Below are positions 1 to 9,675 of a stretch of 16,222 bases of DNA, one piece after another. The translations under genes and the position numbers were made by a program. The stretch spans positions 1-16,222 of the forward strand of contig JAHBMJ010002757.1 in assembly GCA_018398765.1 (NCBI GenBank). The letters run 5' to 3'. The stretch's first letter is position 1; each line of letters begins with the position of its first letter. The notes under the pieces are model-generated. The model worked only from the letters and a program-made list of their open reading frames with translations. It had not been told where the DNA came from and searched no databases. The stretch is from Chromera velia. Its lineage: Eukaryota; Sar; Chromeraceae.

Positions 1-1486
1 TGGCAGCTTCGTCGGGTACTCTGTTGGAAGTTGGAGGCTCTTTCGGGGACTCTATCAAACGTCTGTTTTCGTCTGGAAGGCTCTGATGGTTTTCATCTTT
101 GCAGTCTGTTGTCCTCTTCTCGGGGTGTGTAGGGGACATGAGAGGGGAGGGTGCAGAAGGCACTGACTGTCGTTTAGAGTTCAACTCGGTCTGTGTTCAG
201 AAAACCCGCCTTACCATAGCGACAAGGCTGCGCACAAACCCGGTCGCTGTCTGAGTGCAGAGCCTGGCGAAGAATAGGGTGCCATATCATAGATAGGAAG
301 AGAAACGCTGCCGTCCCTCATGGGTCCTGCCGAGCTCAATCCACTCAACCAAACCAGAGAGGACCTCGCCATACAGACCACAGAGAAGGCAGTCTCCAGC
401 CCCCCTCCCTTAAACCTCAAGGACGGAATTGGACCCCATCCCTCGAAGCGCTCAGATTTGTTTCCTCCTTCTCTATTCAAAACTATGCCTTCTCCCTCAC
501 CTACCAACCGAACGCTCGTCACACACTTCATCCCCACCCAGCAGACCCAATCAAGCAAAAAGAAGTCCAACAATTTTCCGACAACAATCGCCAGACCCCA
601 AGCAGATCCGCACACGGAGAATAGAAGCGTTGCTTTCCTCCACCTGGAGCTGACGAAGAGAAGCTGCCCAATCACGTGTCCCATCAGAAATTAGGCCAGA
701 AGATAGGCCAGAAATTGGACTAGCCAAAGGAAGAAGGAAACCCAAGAGGATACATCTCTGTCTTGCCCACCATCTGCCTGCATCTCGATCTCAGCCTGTA
801 CTCCATCGGCGGGGCTATTCCACCAGGCGAGTAGATGCCGAAATGGTTCTACCACAAATCCCCACACCATACAGGCGCAAAAGTACCTGAAGTAGAACGA
901 GCTTATCGTCCAATCCATCAGGACACTGATCAGTACAGAGCCGACGCAGATCCACTCATGAATTTCAACGTTTCTAAATTCGAAATAGTGAATCAATTGA
1001 CGAGCAAAAAAGACGCAGTACAAGCCAACAAGCGACAATTCGAGCCGGCTCCACTTCTTAATTTCTACAGAATCGTGCCACATGTTCCGAATGCTTGTAC
1101 CCAGACAGAGCAAGGCAAGACAGTAGCAGAGGTGGCCAACGTGGAGGTGTTCGAAGCAGAGAAGCACCCAGAATGACCCGAAACCCAATATATGGAACCG
1201 TGGAAAAGTAGTGGGCCAACCGCAGGATGGAGCTCGGTTTACTCCGCGTGGTCAAAACCCAGCGAAGACAAACGTTCCACCATACCTTCCACCAGAAGGT
1301 GCCGAAGTCCATATAGGCGACTCGGATACGCAAGTTAAGGTAGCTGTCGAAAAGGCCGACCCCCTTTTTGATCATTCTTTTGTCCCTTGCTCGGAGCATG
1401 GATTCCGAGGGCATGCTTCTACCAACTGTCACATTGTTGTGCGCTTGTACGTCCTGCACAGTTGATTCGGCTTCCTTTGGCTCCAT
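1..1486 (-). CDS. Multi-exon polytopic membrane protein, unidentified (3' end off the left edge)
   Basis: The likely start is the ATG at 1486. Exon 1 begins MEPKEAESTVQDVQ, a soluble N-terminus rich in charged residues, and ends at a GTGGAA donor at 1292 or 1280. Exon 2 starts at 1093 after a pyrimidine tract ending ACAAG; either donor gives the matching phase. Exon 2 (1093 to about 887, donor AG|GTACTT) holds two hydrophobic segments, LSLVGLYCVFFARQLIHYF and WICVGSVLISVLMDWTISSF, joined by a short polar loop. Lower down (about 620-500) a further hydrophobic frame includes WGLAIVVGKLLDFFLLDW, and 320-240 reads AFLFLSMIWHPILRQALHSD. The last visible exon is 190-1, after the acceptor GAACACAG; it is open to the edge and encodes a hydrophilic tail (SAPSPLMSPTHPEKRTTD). 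Middle exon borders are unresolved. The two-helix block resembles S2/S3 of voltage-sensor channels only loosely, so I name no family. The opposite strand is also open at 835-1176, in exact antisense register, which lowers confidence. Confidence 0.5.
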
Positions 1487-2393
1487 ATCTATGTATCAAC
1501 TTTCAATGATCAAAGGATTCAGATTCCCATTCGTGCATCTAAGACTGCATGGGAACTTGACAGGTCGTTCTGTCAGTCTGACAATCTGACAGCGAGAGGA
1601 CCAGATGGTTTTGGGGACACCCAAGAAAAAGCGATTGGCAGCTGCATATGAGGTACTGCACTGCTACTTCACAGTCGTTTGTTACCAAAGACGATCATTG
1701 CACTGCAATTCAATCGTTTCACGATGTTCGATCATGCAGGATTCGAGTATATTAATATATGTGCCTATACATGCATGCGTGCATGCAAAAAAAGTTTGTC
1801 CGCGCGCATTTGCGCGCCAAAGGATGCGCGCGAAAGGCGAGAATGAAGTTTGTGCGTCTCCAGAGGTATATATACGTCGGCCGGGTAAATCCGAGGCCCT
1901 GATGAAATTCTGGGTGCACGCATGATTTTCGATCAAATACCGCTTCATGAATGAATGCCGGGTTCAATACCCGATAAGGCACTCATTATTAGGTACTCAC
2001 CAGCATGCTGTTAGTGGCAGCAATAGTAATTAATATTTTTTAGGGACACTGATTGTTTCCCCCTCATGTTAATTAAAGTATATTCAACTTATGGAGTGAG
2101 CTGAAGACCGATCAAATAATTGATGGAGGTCGTATTCAACCGCTACGCTTAAACTGCTGCTAGACGCTTAAACTGCTGCTAGAAAAATGAGTAATTATAA
2201 AAACAATTTGATTCATAATTTAGATGAGCTGCAATAATGATATGTCACATACAAGAAAAAGTAGTATGTAAAGTGATATACATTATCACATCGATATCGT
2301 TAATCTACGAATAAGTTCCAAAACCTGACTTTAAATGGATTCTGTATGCATGCGTTGAGACAGCCATAAAGGATCAAAGAATGCTGGAACACA
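1487..2393. promoter_or_regulatory. Intergenic, AT-rich, upstream of the membrane-protein gene
   Basis: No gene is supported here. From about 1740 the DNA becomes AT-rich, with the palindrome TATATTAATATA near 1748. Next comes a cluster of TGCATGC motifs (1772-1778, 1780-1787, 2347-2353) and a palindromic CG-rich stretch at 1800-1835 (GCGCGC alternating with AT). A T-arm-like hairpin at 1957-1973 is not backed by the rest of a tRNA. The motif cluster lies a few hundred bases upstream of the ATG at 1486 and could hold its promoter; that role is inferred. Confidence 0.35.
2146..2183. repeat. Two tandem copies of a 19-bp unit
   Basis: The unit CGCTTAAACTGCTGCTAGA occurs at 2146-2164 and again, identical, at 2165-2183. 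It is a perfect head-to-tail duplication in AT-rich intergenic DNA, probably a recent slippage event. No function is implied. Confidence 0.9.
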
Positions 2394-2695
2394 ATGGGAG
2401 GAACTTTTTTTCATGCAGAGAGGATCGAGATGAAGTCGAATTATTTCGAAGGTTCATTCGGCCAGTCGTTCAGCTATTCACAGGAAGGAGACGGTGACAT
2501 CTTCCGCCTGCCTCATCGAGCGATCCATTTAGTCATACAACAGCATGCATGGAAGTCGATCTGCATTTACCTCTCCCCGGGCAAGCTTTCGAGACATCGA
2601 TGCTCACTTGCAGCCGTCTTTTCGTTCTTCGGAATGAACCTGTCACGAATTTTCGATCGAATTTGTCTCCTCTCCTTCTTTGCGGTTTGAGACAT
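2394..2695. other. Ambiguous ORF pair, either strand
   Basis: The plus strand has a 98-codon ORF (2394-2690) with a run reading FSYSQEGDGDIFRLPHRA and a hydrophobic C-terminus. The minus strand has an alternative: an ATG at 2695 reading MSQTAKKERRQIRSK and ending at a good donor, GAGAG|GTAAAT, at 2570 (41 codons plus 2 nt). That would be a basic first exon of a minus-strand gene, but I found no convincing second exon to its left. At most one reading is real and both may be chance. GATC and CGAT are unusually frequent here. Confidence 0.2.
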
Positions 2696-3202
2696 TCGTT
2701 TTTGATCCTTTGAGGTCACAAAGTCATGCATGTGTCGGTCTTTCAGCATACCTATGGTCGCTCTCCCCTCCCCGTGAATTCAAAAGTCTCGCTGGTATAG
2801 ATGCGGCCAAGGCGGAAAAGAAAAAATTAAGGCCCCCAATTCCTTCTGATGGCTCTGGAAGGTCTCTTCTTCCGTGCTCCGCTCTTTTCTTTGAAAAAGG
2901 GGTTGCTGCCTGGCCTTAGTTACTTAGTGCCTGCCGATTCCCTGTCTGTCTGTTTTCATTTCCTTTTTTTTTTCATCTCCCAACCATCCTTCAGAAATCC
3001 CCCCCAACGCCTTCCTTCCTTGCAGGGCCTTTTTTCTGATTGCAGCACTTGTGTTGACTGAGAGAGGATCGAGTTAATCAGCAACAGAGCACAGGCGCAC
3101 AGCTGAGCACGAAACCGCTGCCCTTTTCCTCGCTCTTTCTACACGCAAGCGCGCAGCCAGGCATGAAAGCGGACAGCCTGCCTCCCGCATTCCGACCAAA
3201 AT
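2696..3202. other. Intergenic, pyrimidine-rich, no gene seen
   Basis: Mixed-composition DNA with T- and C-rich runs around 2960-3010 and one CATGCATG motif near 2725. No ORF here has coding character or paired splice sites. Confidence 0.5.
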
Positions 3203-3480
3203 CTTCACCAAAAAGAAAGCAAAATCGCGATGAGGCAAACGTCAAACAGAGAAAAGAAAGGCAGGCAGAAAAGAAGCCTAAGAAAAGGTATTCAGAAAAG
3301 AAAAACAGAAAAAAAGAAAGGAAGACGAAAAGAAAAGAAAGAAAGAAAAGAGAGAAAGAAGAGCAGAAAAAAAAGAAACAGAGAAAGTAAGAAAGAAATC
3401 AATCAAAAAGAAAAAAAAGAAAGGAAGAAATCAAAAAGAAAGAAAAGGAAGGGAGGAAGAATGAGAGAAAACAGGCCAGG
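3203..3480 (+). repeat. Polypurine tract (AAAG/GAAA-rich)
   Basis: Almost the whole plus strand is A or G for more than 200 nt, as imperfect GAAA/AAAG/GAGA units. Read as protein it gives an extreme Lys/Arg/Glu string in more than one frame, which is how such a tract always translates. I treat it as a simple-sequence region and not a gene. Long purine-pyrimidine asymmetry of this kind can form triplex DNA. Confidence 0.8.
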
Positions 3481-3683
3481 ACAAGAAATCAAAGATAAGA
3501 AAGAAGAGAGGCGCCGAGGAATTCTGACGCGAACACTTCGTTCTGCCATCAGAAAACCTTCCCCTTCTCTTTCTCTTTCTCCCGAATCTGCTGAACCGAA
3601 GCACAAGGACGAAAGTTTCGTTCAGCATCTTACAGAGCCACCACACAGTCATTTGTACAACCTACACCCCATGCACACTGGAG

Positions 3684-3779
3684 CACACACACACACACAG
3701 ACACACACACACACACACCCACACACACACACACGAACATGAATACGCACGCACGCACGCTCACACACACCACACACAA
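3684..3779. repeat. CA dinucleotide microsatellite, interrupted
   Basis: Runs of (AC)n interrupted by single AG, CC and GA steps up to about 3734, then a degenerate ACGC/CACACC section to 3779. It lies in the 3' flank of the DUF179 gene. Confidence 0.9.
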
Positions 3780-4438
3780 GCAGGCAGACAAATTGGCAAG
3801 AAAGAGACAGACCAACAAATCAGCCCCTGTCACAACTGAAACGCACACAAAAGTGCACACCCACCCTGTTCTTTCCCCCCCCTCCCTCTCTCTGCATGCC
3901 TTCATCAACAAGATTGATAGATGGATCACCAGATCACGCACACAAATGAGGCGGTCGGATCGGATGGTCACACCACACACACAGTGAGCCACAAAGCTCG
4001 CGCAGACAGATGCCGCCTGTCTTAATTGACACATTCATTCCCTTAAGTCCCTTCTTACGCGATCCTCTGTCTGTCTCCTTATGTCTACATCTACCCCCGT
4101 CACACTCACAGCGTTGCCCAGACGAACCCCAAAAGTCTAAAACCACCCAGCAACCCCACGTGCTTAATTCCCTCCCTCTCTTTTCACCAAAACACCACGC
4201 GTATGTTTACAGTTGCCCTCGCGCCCCCTTCCCCCAGGACTCTTGAAGGACGGCTGTAGGGACGCAAACAGACACAAAAACACAGCTAAACAGCGTAGCA
4301 AACAAGCTTGCTTGCAGAGAAAGACCCAGTGTTTTCCAGCAGCATGAGCACGAAGAGAAACGAAAAGACGATCAAACCATTCCCCCCGCCCCTCAAACAG
4401 ATGCAGCAACAAACAGCCAGACCCAATCGATCGATCGA
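3780..4438. other. 3' flank of the DUF179 gene, no gene seen
   Basis: On the plus strand this is C-rich with CCCTCC and CACAC runs. Directly beyond the stop codon of the minus-strand gene there is a short (GATC)n run at about 4425-4441, which overlaps the stop. No clear AATAAA signal is seen on the minus strand. This is probably 3' UTR and intergenic DNA. Confidence 0.4.
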
Positions 4439-5343
4439 TCAGAGAAAGGATCCACCCCCCGCCCCCCCCTCAGCATCCCAACCATCATCCCCCTCGCCCT
4501 CTCCCTCCAGCCCCCCTTCCGGAAATCCCCCCCCATACCCATACCCAAATCCACCTCCTCCTCCATACTTGGCAGCCATCACATCGTCCCACTCCTCGAG
4601 GAATCCTTCGTATCTATCATCTCGCCGCCCGAGCTCAGACAACAACTGCCTCCACACCCACTCCATCGCCATCGCAGGTCCTCTGGCCACTTGAAACCTC
4701 TCCCCCTCAAGGTTCGGCCCTCCACGCCCAGACGAGGACCGGTTGTTATCACTCAACCGTTGCTGCTCCTGCTTCTCCTTGATGAAGTTCAAGAAGGGCC
4801 CAAAGAAACCGAAGGGACCCACGGTCGGGCCCATGCCGGGGGCTCCCCCCTCACCCCCTCCTGAAGAAAGAGAAGACGCTTGGCTTCCTTCGGCCTGCAC
4901 ACAGAAAGATGGGGACTAGTCAAAGGGGGAATCCAGGAACGAACGAGAAACAGGAACAAACAAGGGGGGCAGTTGAAAGGACAGAAAACAAGAACAGGAC
5001 AAGAGGCTAGAAGAAGAAATAGACCCTGGGAGATTCGCATGAATGAAGAGATGAAAGGACACAGCAAAGACAATCAATCCATCCAGCGAGCTCGATGCAC
5101 GGCACTCACCGTTGCGTTGTCGCTATTGCCGCTTCCCTCCTTGCCGCCTCCAGTCCCCTCCTTCTCAGCAGGTTCCGCTTCCCCTCTCACAGGCCCCCTA
5201 CGCTGCGCAACACCCCCCGGCGCAGTCCTCGGCCTCCCCCCCTTCTGCATTGCAAACAGGTCTGCCGTCACGACACTCTCGTCTGCCGCGATGAGGACCC
5301 AGTAATTCTGCCGGACCTCCTCAGCGAGTTGTCCCTCATTCTG

Positions 5344-5383
<40 letters not shown>

Positions 5384-7855
5384 CACACACACAGAATGAA
5401 TCGACACAGCTGTAGAGATAAATGTTCTGTGCCAAACTTCGTCGCCTTCTGCATGCATGCATTCGACAACTTAAGTTTAGAATGACAGGATAGGTAGCAA
5501 GCCGATCTTCTCCCTCATGAATGCTGTGCGACGAGGGACGAAAAGCAGATCATGTCTTTTTCCTCCCCTTTGTGCCCCTAACCTTCACTATTCGTGCTTC
5601 TTTACAGACACACAAGCGGTGCTGCCTGCCTGCCTACATTCCCCCGAAAGCCCGCAGAGAGTGAGTCCCTGTCCCCCCCCATCTGCTCACAATCCCTTGC
5701 CAGCTAGAATTCCAAGAGGAAGAAACAGAAGAAAGAGACTGCCCGACAGGCTATGGAAAACTATTGATACAGTGCGCATCCAAAGACAGAACCAGGGCGA
5801 GACGGTACGGAGGAAAGGAAGAGGTACGCACTGCCCCGCCTGCCTGTTTCTCTCACTGACCCATCCGCAGTCCCCCCTGAAGAATTTGAAGTCTTCGGGT
5901 ATTGCGACTCCGTTCTGAGGTTGTGGTACAAATGTTAATAGATAAATGCATCAACGTGGATTTATGCGGATGCATACGCTCATAGACGCAGACACTTAGT
6001 CACGTATGTAGGCATGTTCACATACTCAACGATATCACCCCCCCCACTAAGAACGCAGACACACAGCCCATGTGGATTTGCATGCACGCATGTCTCCGCA
6101 CATACACAAGCACTCACAGGGTTGCGCATGCACACATACGGAGACAAATGCACACACATACGGAGACAAATGCACACACATACGGAGACAAATGCACACA
6201 CATACGGAAACAAATGCACACACATACGGAGACAAATGCACACACATACGGAGACAAATGCACACACATACGGAGACAAATGCACACACATATGGAGACA
6301 AGTGCACACACATATGGAGGCGAAAGGAAAAGAGACACAAGGAGTGTCTAGATGGATTGCAAGAAAAACGAATGGTATGCTCTTTTCAAGCGGGACACAG
6401 AAAGCAACCACTCTCCGTTTCTCCACTGCTCATTCATTATGTGACACAACAGAATACGCGCATCACCATCGTGCCCTCCTGTGTCCTCCCCCACCCCTCC
6501 CCTTGTCTCCTTTTTACTTACCTGAATGAGAAAGTCGATTTTCTTGAAGTCATTCTCGACAGGTCTCTTGAACCACCACCCAGGAAGCACCTCAGTGTCG
6601 CCTTCGCTCACCTCTCTGCACGGAGGGCGCTCAAAAAAGAGAGAATCGCATCTAGCCACTAGACTTTTTCGACGAATCTCATCTCCAGCGCTTACCCACC
6701 ATGCAGTCGTTATACCACCTCCCCAGGCTCATGCCAACCTCTCGCCCGCCCTCTTGCTGGCTCACCTCATCACTCGCTCACTTCTCCCTCCCCCCCACCT
6801 GCCCATGCAGCCGCTCCCCTCCCCACCCACCCACTGACCTGCAACGATGCAAAACCGAAAGATCCCTCCCGCAGTCGCCACCCGAGTAGAGAGGCTGCAC
6901 GAACGGACGGACGAATCGACCGGCCCATAGTAGAATGAAGCCAGTGAACAAAACAAAATACGAATCAACTTGGTCCTGTGTGTATGCGTTCTGTGTCACA
7001 GGAGTGTTTAGAAACATGCACCGCCAAAGCAATTCGGTTCAAAAACAACGAGAAAAGGACGCAGAAGAGGAGGAATAGGAGCAAGAAGAAGGAAAACCGC
7101 CGATAGAGAACTGAAGAAACCAACCAAGGACAGCAAAAAAGCACAGAAGAAAGCCCTCTCGTTGTGCTGGATGGCTTCATTGCTTCCTCATCTTCACATC
7201 CAAAGCTCATCTCAAACAGCTTGCACACAAAAAGAAAACAAACAGAAAAACTCACTCCCCACTGGAACTGATTGATCCATCCCATGCTCAACGGAGAGGC
7301 GAGGAGAGGAGAGGAGAGGAAATGGGAACACGGACGGAAATTAACAGGCTCATTGAGCGCAACTACGGATCATTCGAGTGATGCACATGTCACGCTCAAT
7401 GCTCGCCTGTGCGAAAAACAAAAAAAAAGATCAAGGCCAGACAAAGAACAAGGATTCACTTACACAGTCTGCAATAGAAACGCTTCCCTTCCCCGCCACA
7501 GATCCTCCCAGCGGCATTGGAAGAGGCGCGTTGATGATCACCCCCCTGTCGCCGCTGCAGAATGAATGAATGAATGAATGAATGAATGAATGAATGAATG
7601 GAGAGAAAGGTTCATTCAAGGACAGATCCTCTCTCTGGGTAACGATTTCGATGAGTATATTCCCTCCGTCTTCTGTCCTGGCCTGTCGTCCCGCCATTCA
7701 CACACACTCCTGGGGGAATGAAGCGCAGAGACCCCGTCTTCCGCCCCTTCCCTTCCCCCCCCCCTTCTCTACCACTTTTGTTGTCCGTAGACTCTCTTCT
7801 TGTCCGTTCGAGTACGCGCGCGCGCGCGCGCACACACACACACACACAGACACAT

Positions 7856-7909
<54 letters not shown>

Positions 7910-9005
7910 GAATCTCCTCTCTATCTGACCGACTGACTGACAGGTCAGGATGGTGGTCGGTGATCAGAATGACGGAATGGCGGAAGTACGCCTGTCGTGG
8001 AAAGTCGCTTCTGCAGGCAGGCACAGACAGACAGAGGGAGACGGGGAAACATGATCTGATCAGACGAAGGCACGACGCGTGAAGAATCCACCCAGACGTG
8101 GTGCAGTGAAGTGCAAACAAACGCCCTTTCCCACTCACTTGTTTTATCCCACACCATATTGCTCTAGAGAAAAGGCAGACACCCTCAATCTTTGACCGTT
8201 CTCCCGGAAACACTTCCTTATCCATCTCGTTGGATGAAAAGGGCCCCCCTGCTTTCTCTTCGTGTGCCCTTTCCAGATCGCACGTAGAGGAAACATGAAA
8301 AACGAAGCATCAAATTCCCGTCCCGTGCACGAAGGACACTGGGCATACCAAACCGGACTCCGCATGCTGAAAACAAATCCCAACCTCAACCTCTCACAGC
8401 TTTTTTCATGATTTTTCTCTGTACCCTTCCTCTACCCTTTTTCGCAATGCATAAAAAACAGCCGCCGGCCTCGGCAAGGAAAGGAGAGAAGAAAAAAAGG
8501 CAGCGCAACTTACTTCCCCCTTAACCACACTTTCGACCAACCCACTTCCACTCCCCCTTCCGTTCTAAAAGCATCTACCCTCTCTCAGCCCCCCACCCTC
8601 TTCCCTCTTCCCTTCCCACAGCAAGACAAACAACCAAACAAGTCGACCCACCTTCCCAGCAGGAGAGCCCCATTCTCGAGGTAACGGAGTTCATGGACCC
8701 ACTCGATTTCCAGAGGCCCCTCTCGAGACTTCCGGGAAGAATCCAAACCCTTTTTTTTGCAAAAAAGAAAGAAGGAAGAGAAAGAGGAGTGGATTTAGAA
8801 GAGAAGAAAGAGAGACGAGGGCAGTGAAACTACCATGGCTTTCTCTGCCTCCCCGTATCAGGTTCACCTGCCCATCCTTCTGACTCCACCCGCCCATCAT
8901 ACTTCTTGCAGTCAAAACGACCCCCCCCGCCACTTTCTCACCCACCAGCGCGTCGACAAAAAAAGAAAGGGAGAGAGGCAGAGAGACGGAAAGATAGACA
9001 AGACA

Positions 9006-9056
<51 letters not shown>

Positions 9057-9623
9057 AAACAAACAGAGAGAGAGAGGTACTGACTGCAGGCTGAGACCCG
9101 TACTCCAGGCCCTGCTCGAGCAGCTTCGCCCTCCTCGCTCTCCAGTCGTCAGACACAAGGGAAGTCTCCTGCAGTGATCGGCGAAGGAAGGAAACAACTT
9201 GTCTGTCAGCTAGTCACTCAGTCAGTTAGTCAGCCAGTCACTGAGGCGGTCCACGAGTCTTAAATCAGGAGCACCAGAAAGTAAAGGAGGGGGCGACGTG
9301 GGGAGCAGCGTCAGACAGGCAGACAGACTGTATGGTTTCTTCTTCTCCCTCTTTTTCTTCATGGATAGACAGACAGACAGACAGACTGGCGCAAGATGGC
9401 TGCCCCGTTTATTGGGGGCAGAGCAGACAGAGCTAGATCGACTGAAAGTCATTTCATTTACGTGGGAGAGACGGAGACGGCCATCGGAAGACAGGAATTC
9501 AGGTAGGTGGGAAGAGGGGAAGGGGGGCACACAACACGAAACAGCACAGAGGTTGGTCAGCAGAGTGAGAAGGACGGCAGAACTGTGTGAGCAGAAATGT
9601 GAAAGAAGACGGATGAGTGCCAT
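4439..9623 (-). CDS. UPF0301/YqgE/AlgH (DUF179) family protein, probably plastid-targeted, 12 exons
   Basis: Exons (minus, 5' to 3'): 9623-9462, 9168-9085, 8904-8868, 8721-8652, 8268-8197, 8010-7942, 7554-7464, 7219-7145, 6894-6839, 6615-6522, 5340-5110, 4894-4439 (TGA). Phases fit throughout; exons 3-6 have alternative borders, while exon 7 to the stop is firm. Donors include GTAAGT twice, GTCAGT three times and GTGAGT. Exon 1 reads MALIRLLSHF, then a hydrophobic stretch AVLLTLLTNLCAVSCC like a signal peptide, then a Ser/Arg-rich transit-like part. Family blocks follow in order: SDDWRARRAKLLEQ; WVHELRYLENGALLLG; YFRHSVILITDH; GVIINAPLPMPLGG; LYSGGDCGRDLSVLH; NEGQLAEEVRQNYWVLIA; MEWVWRQLLSELG. 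These match the order in bacterial YqgE/AlgH and plant plastid homologues. Molecular function is unknown for the family. Oddities: about 130 low-complexity residues inserted before the last block, and a Gly-rich, acidic C-terminal tail. Predicted length is about 500 residues, well over the bacterial length of about 190. Confidence 0.85.
5348..5393. repeat. CA/TG microsatellite abutting a 3' splice site
   Basis: (AC)n on the plus strand, so (TG)n on the sense strand of the DUF179 gene. It ends about 7 nt before the acceptor GCGAGCAG of the exon starting at 5340, in the place where a pyrimidine tract normally lies. Confidence 0.9.
6135..6325 (+). repeat. 22-bp minisatellite, nine copies
   Basis: The unit CATACGGAGACAAATGCACA plus CA repeats with a strict 22-nt period, starting at 6135, 6157, 6179, 6201, 6223, 6245, 6267, 6289 and 6311. 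Copy 4 has GGAAAC for GGAGAC; copies 8 and 9 carry CATATGG and diverge at the right edge. It lies in the 1.2-kb intron (6521-5341) of the DUF179 gene. Because 22 is not a multiple of 3 and the unit has no stop in any frame, long false ORFs of Thr/His or Cys/Val type arise on both strands. Confidence 0.95.
7561..7600. repeat. (AATG)10 tetranucleotide repeat abutting a 3' splice site
   Basis: Ten perfect AATG units. On the sense strand of the DUF179 gene this is (CATT)n, running directly into the acceptor CTGCAG of the exon that starts at 7554. Confidence 0.95.
7815..7903. repeat. Composite CG / CA / GA dinucleotide tract
   Basis: (CG)n from 7815 to 7830, then (CA)n with a few GA/TA steps to about 7868, then (GA)n to about 7903. 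All lies within the 387-nt intron 7941-7555 of the DUF179 gene. Alternating CG/CA is the classic Z-DNA sequence type and the GA part is a triplex-forming type. Confidence 0.95.
9007..9054. repeat. (AC)24 microsatellite in an intron
   Basis: A 48-nt perfect AC repeat preceded by AGAC units. It sits about 30 nt downstream of the donor at 9084 of the DUF179 gene, so it is (GT)n in the transcript. Confidence 0.95.
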
Positions 9624-9633
9624 CAAGGAGGGG

Positions 9634-9675
<42 letters not shown>

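Noticed and set aside
1905-1985. T-arm-like hairpin CGGGTTCAATACCCG suggesting a tRNA
   Set aside because: No matching acceptor stem, D-arm or anticodon arm at the right distance on this strand.
3163-3742. Lys/Arg/Glu-rich ORFs of 75 and 170 codons
   Set aside because: Pure products of a polypurine tract followed by a CA repeat; several frames give the same kind of text.
5980-6662. Six overlapping ORFs with His/Thr or Cys/Val repeats
   Set aside because: All come from the 22-bp minisatellite, which has no stop codons in any frame.
7612-7697. Possible extra exon reading DGGNILIEIVTQ on the minus strand
   Set aside because: Splicing directly from 7942 to 7554 keeps the phase and joins the two family blocks YFRHSVILITDH and GVIINAPLP without it. 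No good donor follows.
9396-9502. Plus-strand first-exon candidate MAAPFIGGRADRARS with a good donor at 9503
   Set aside because: It is antisense to exon 1 of the DUF179 gene, which has a signal-peptide-like start and a phase-matched donor. I found no phase-compatible second exon on the plus strand that stays open.
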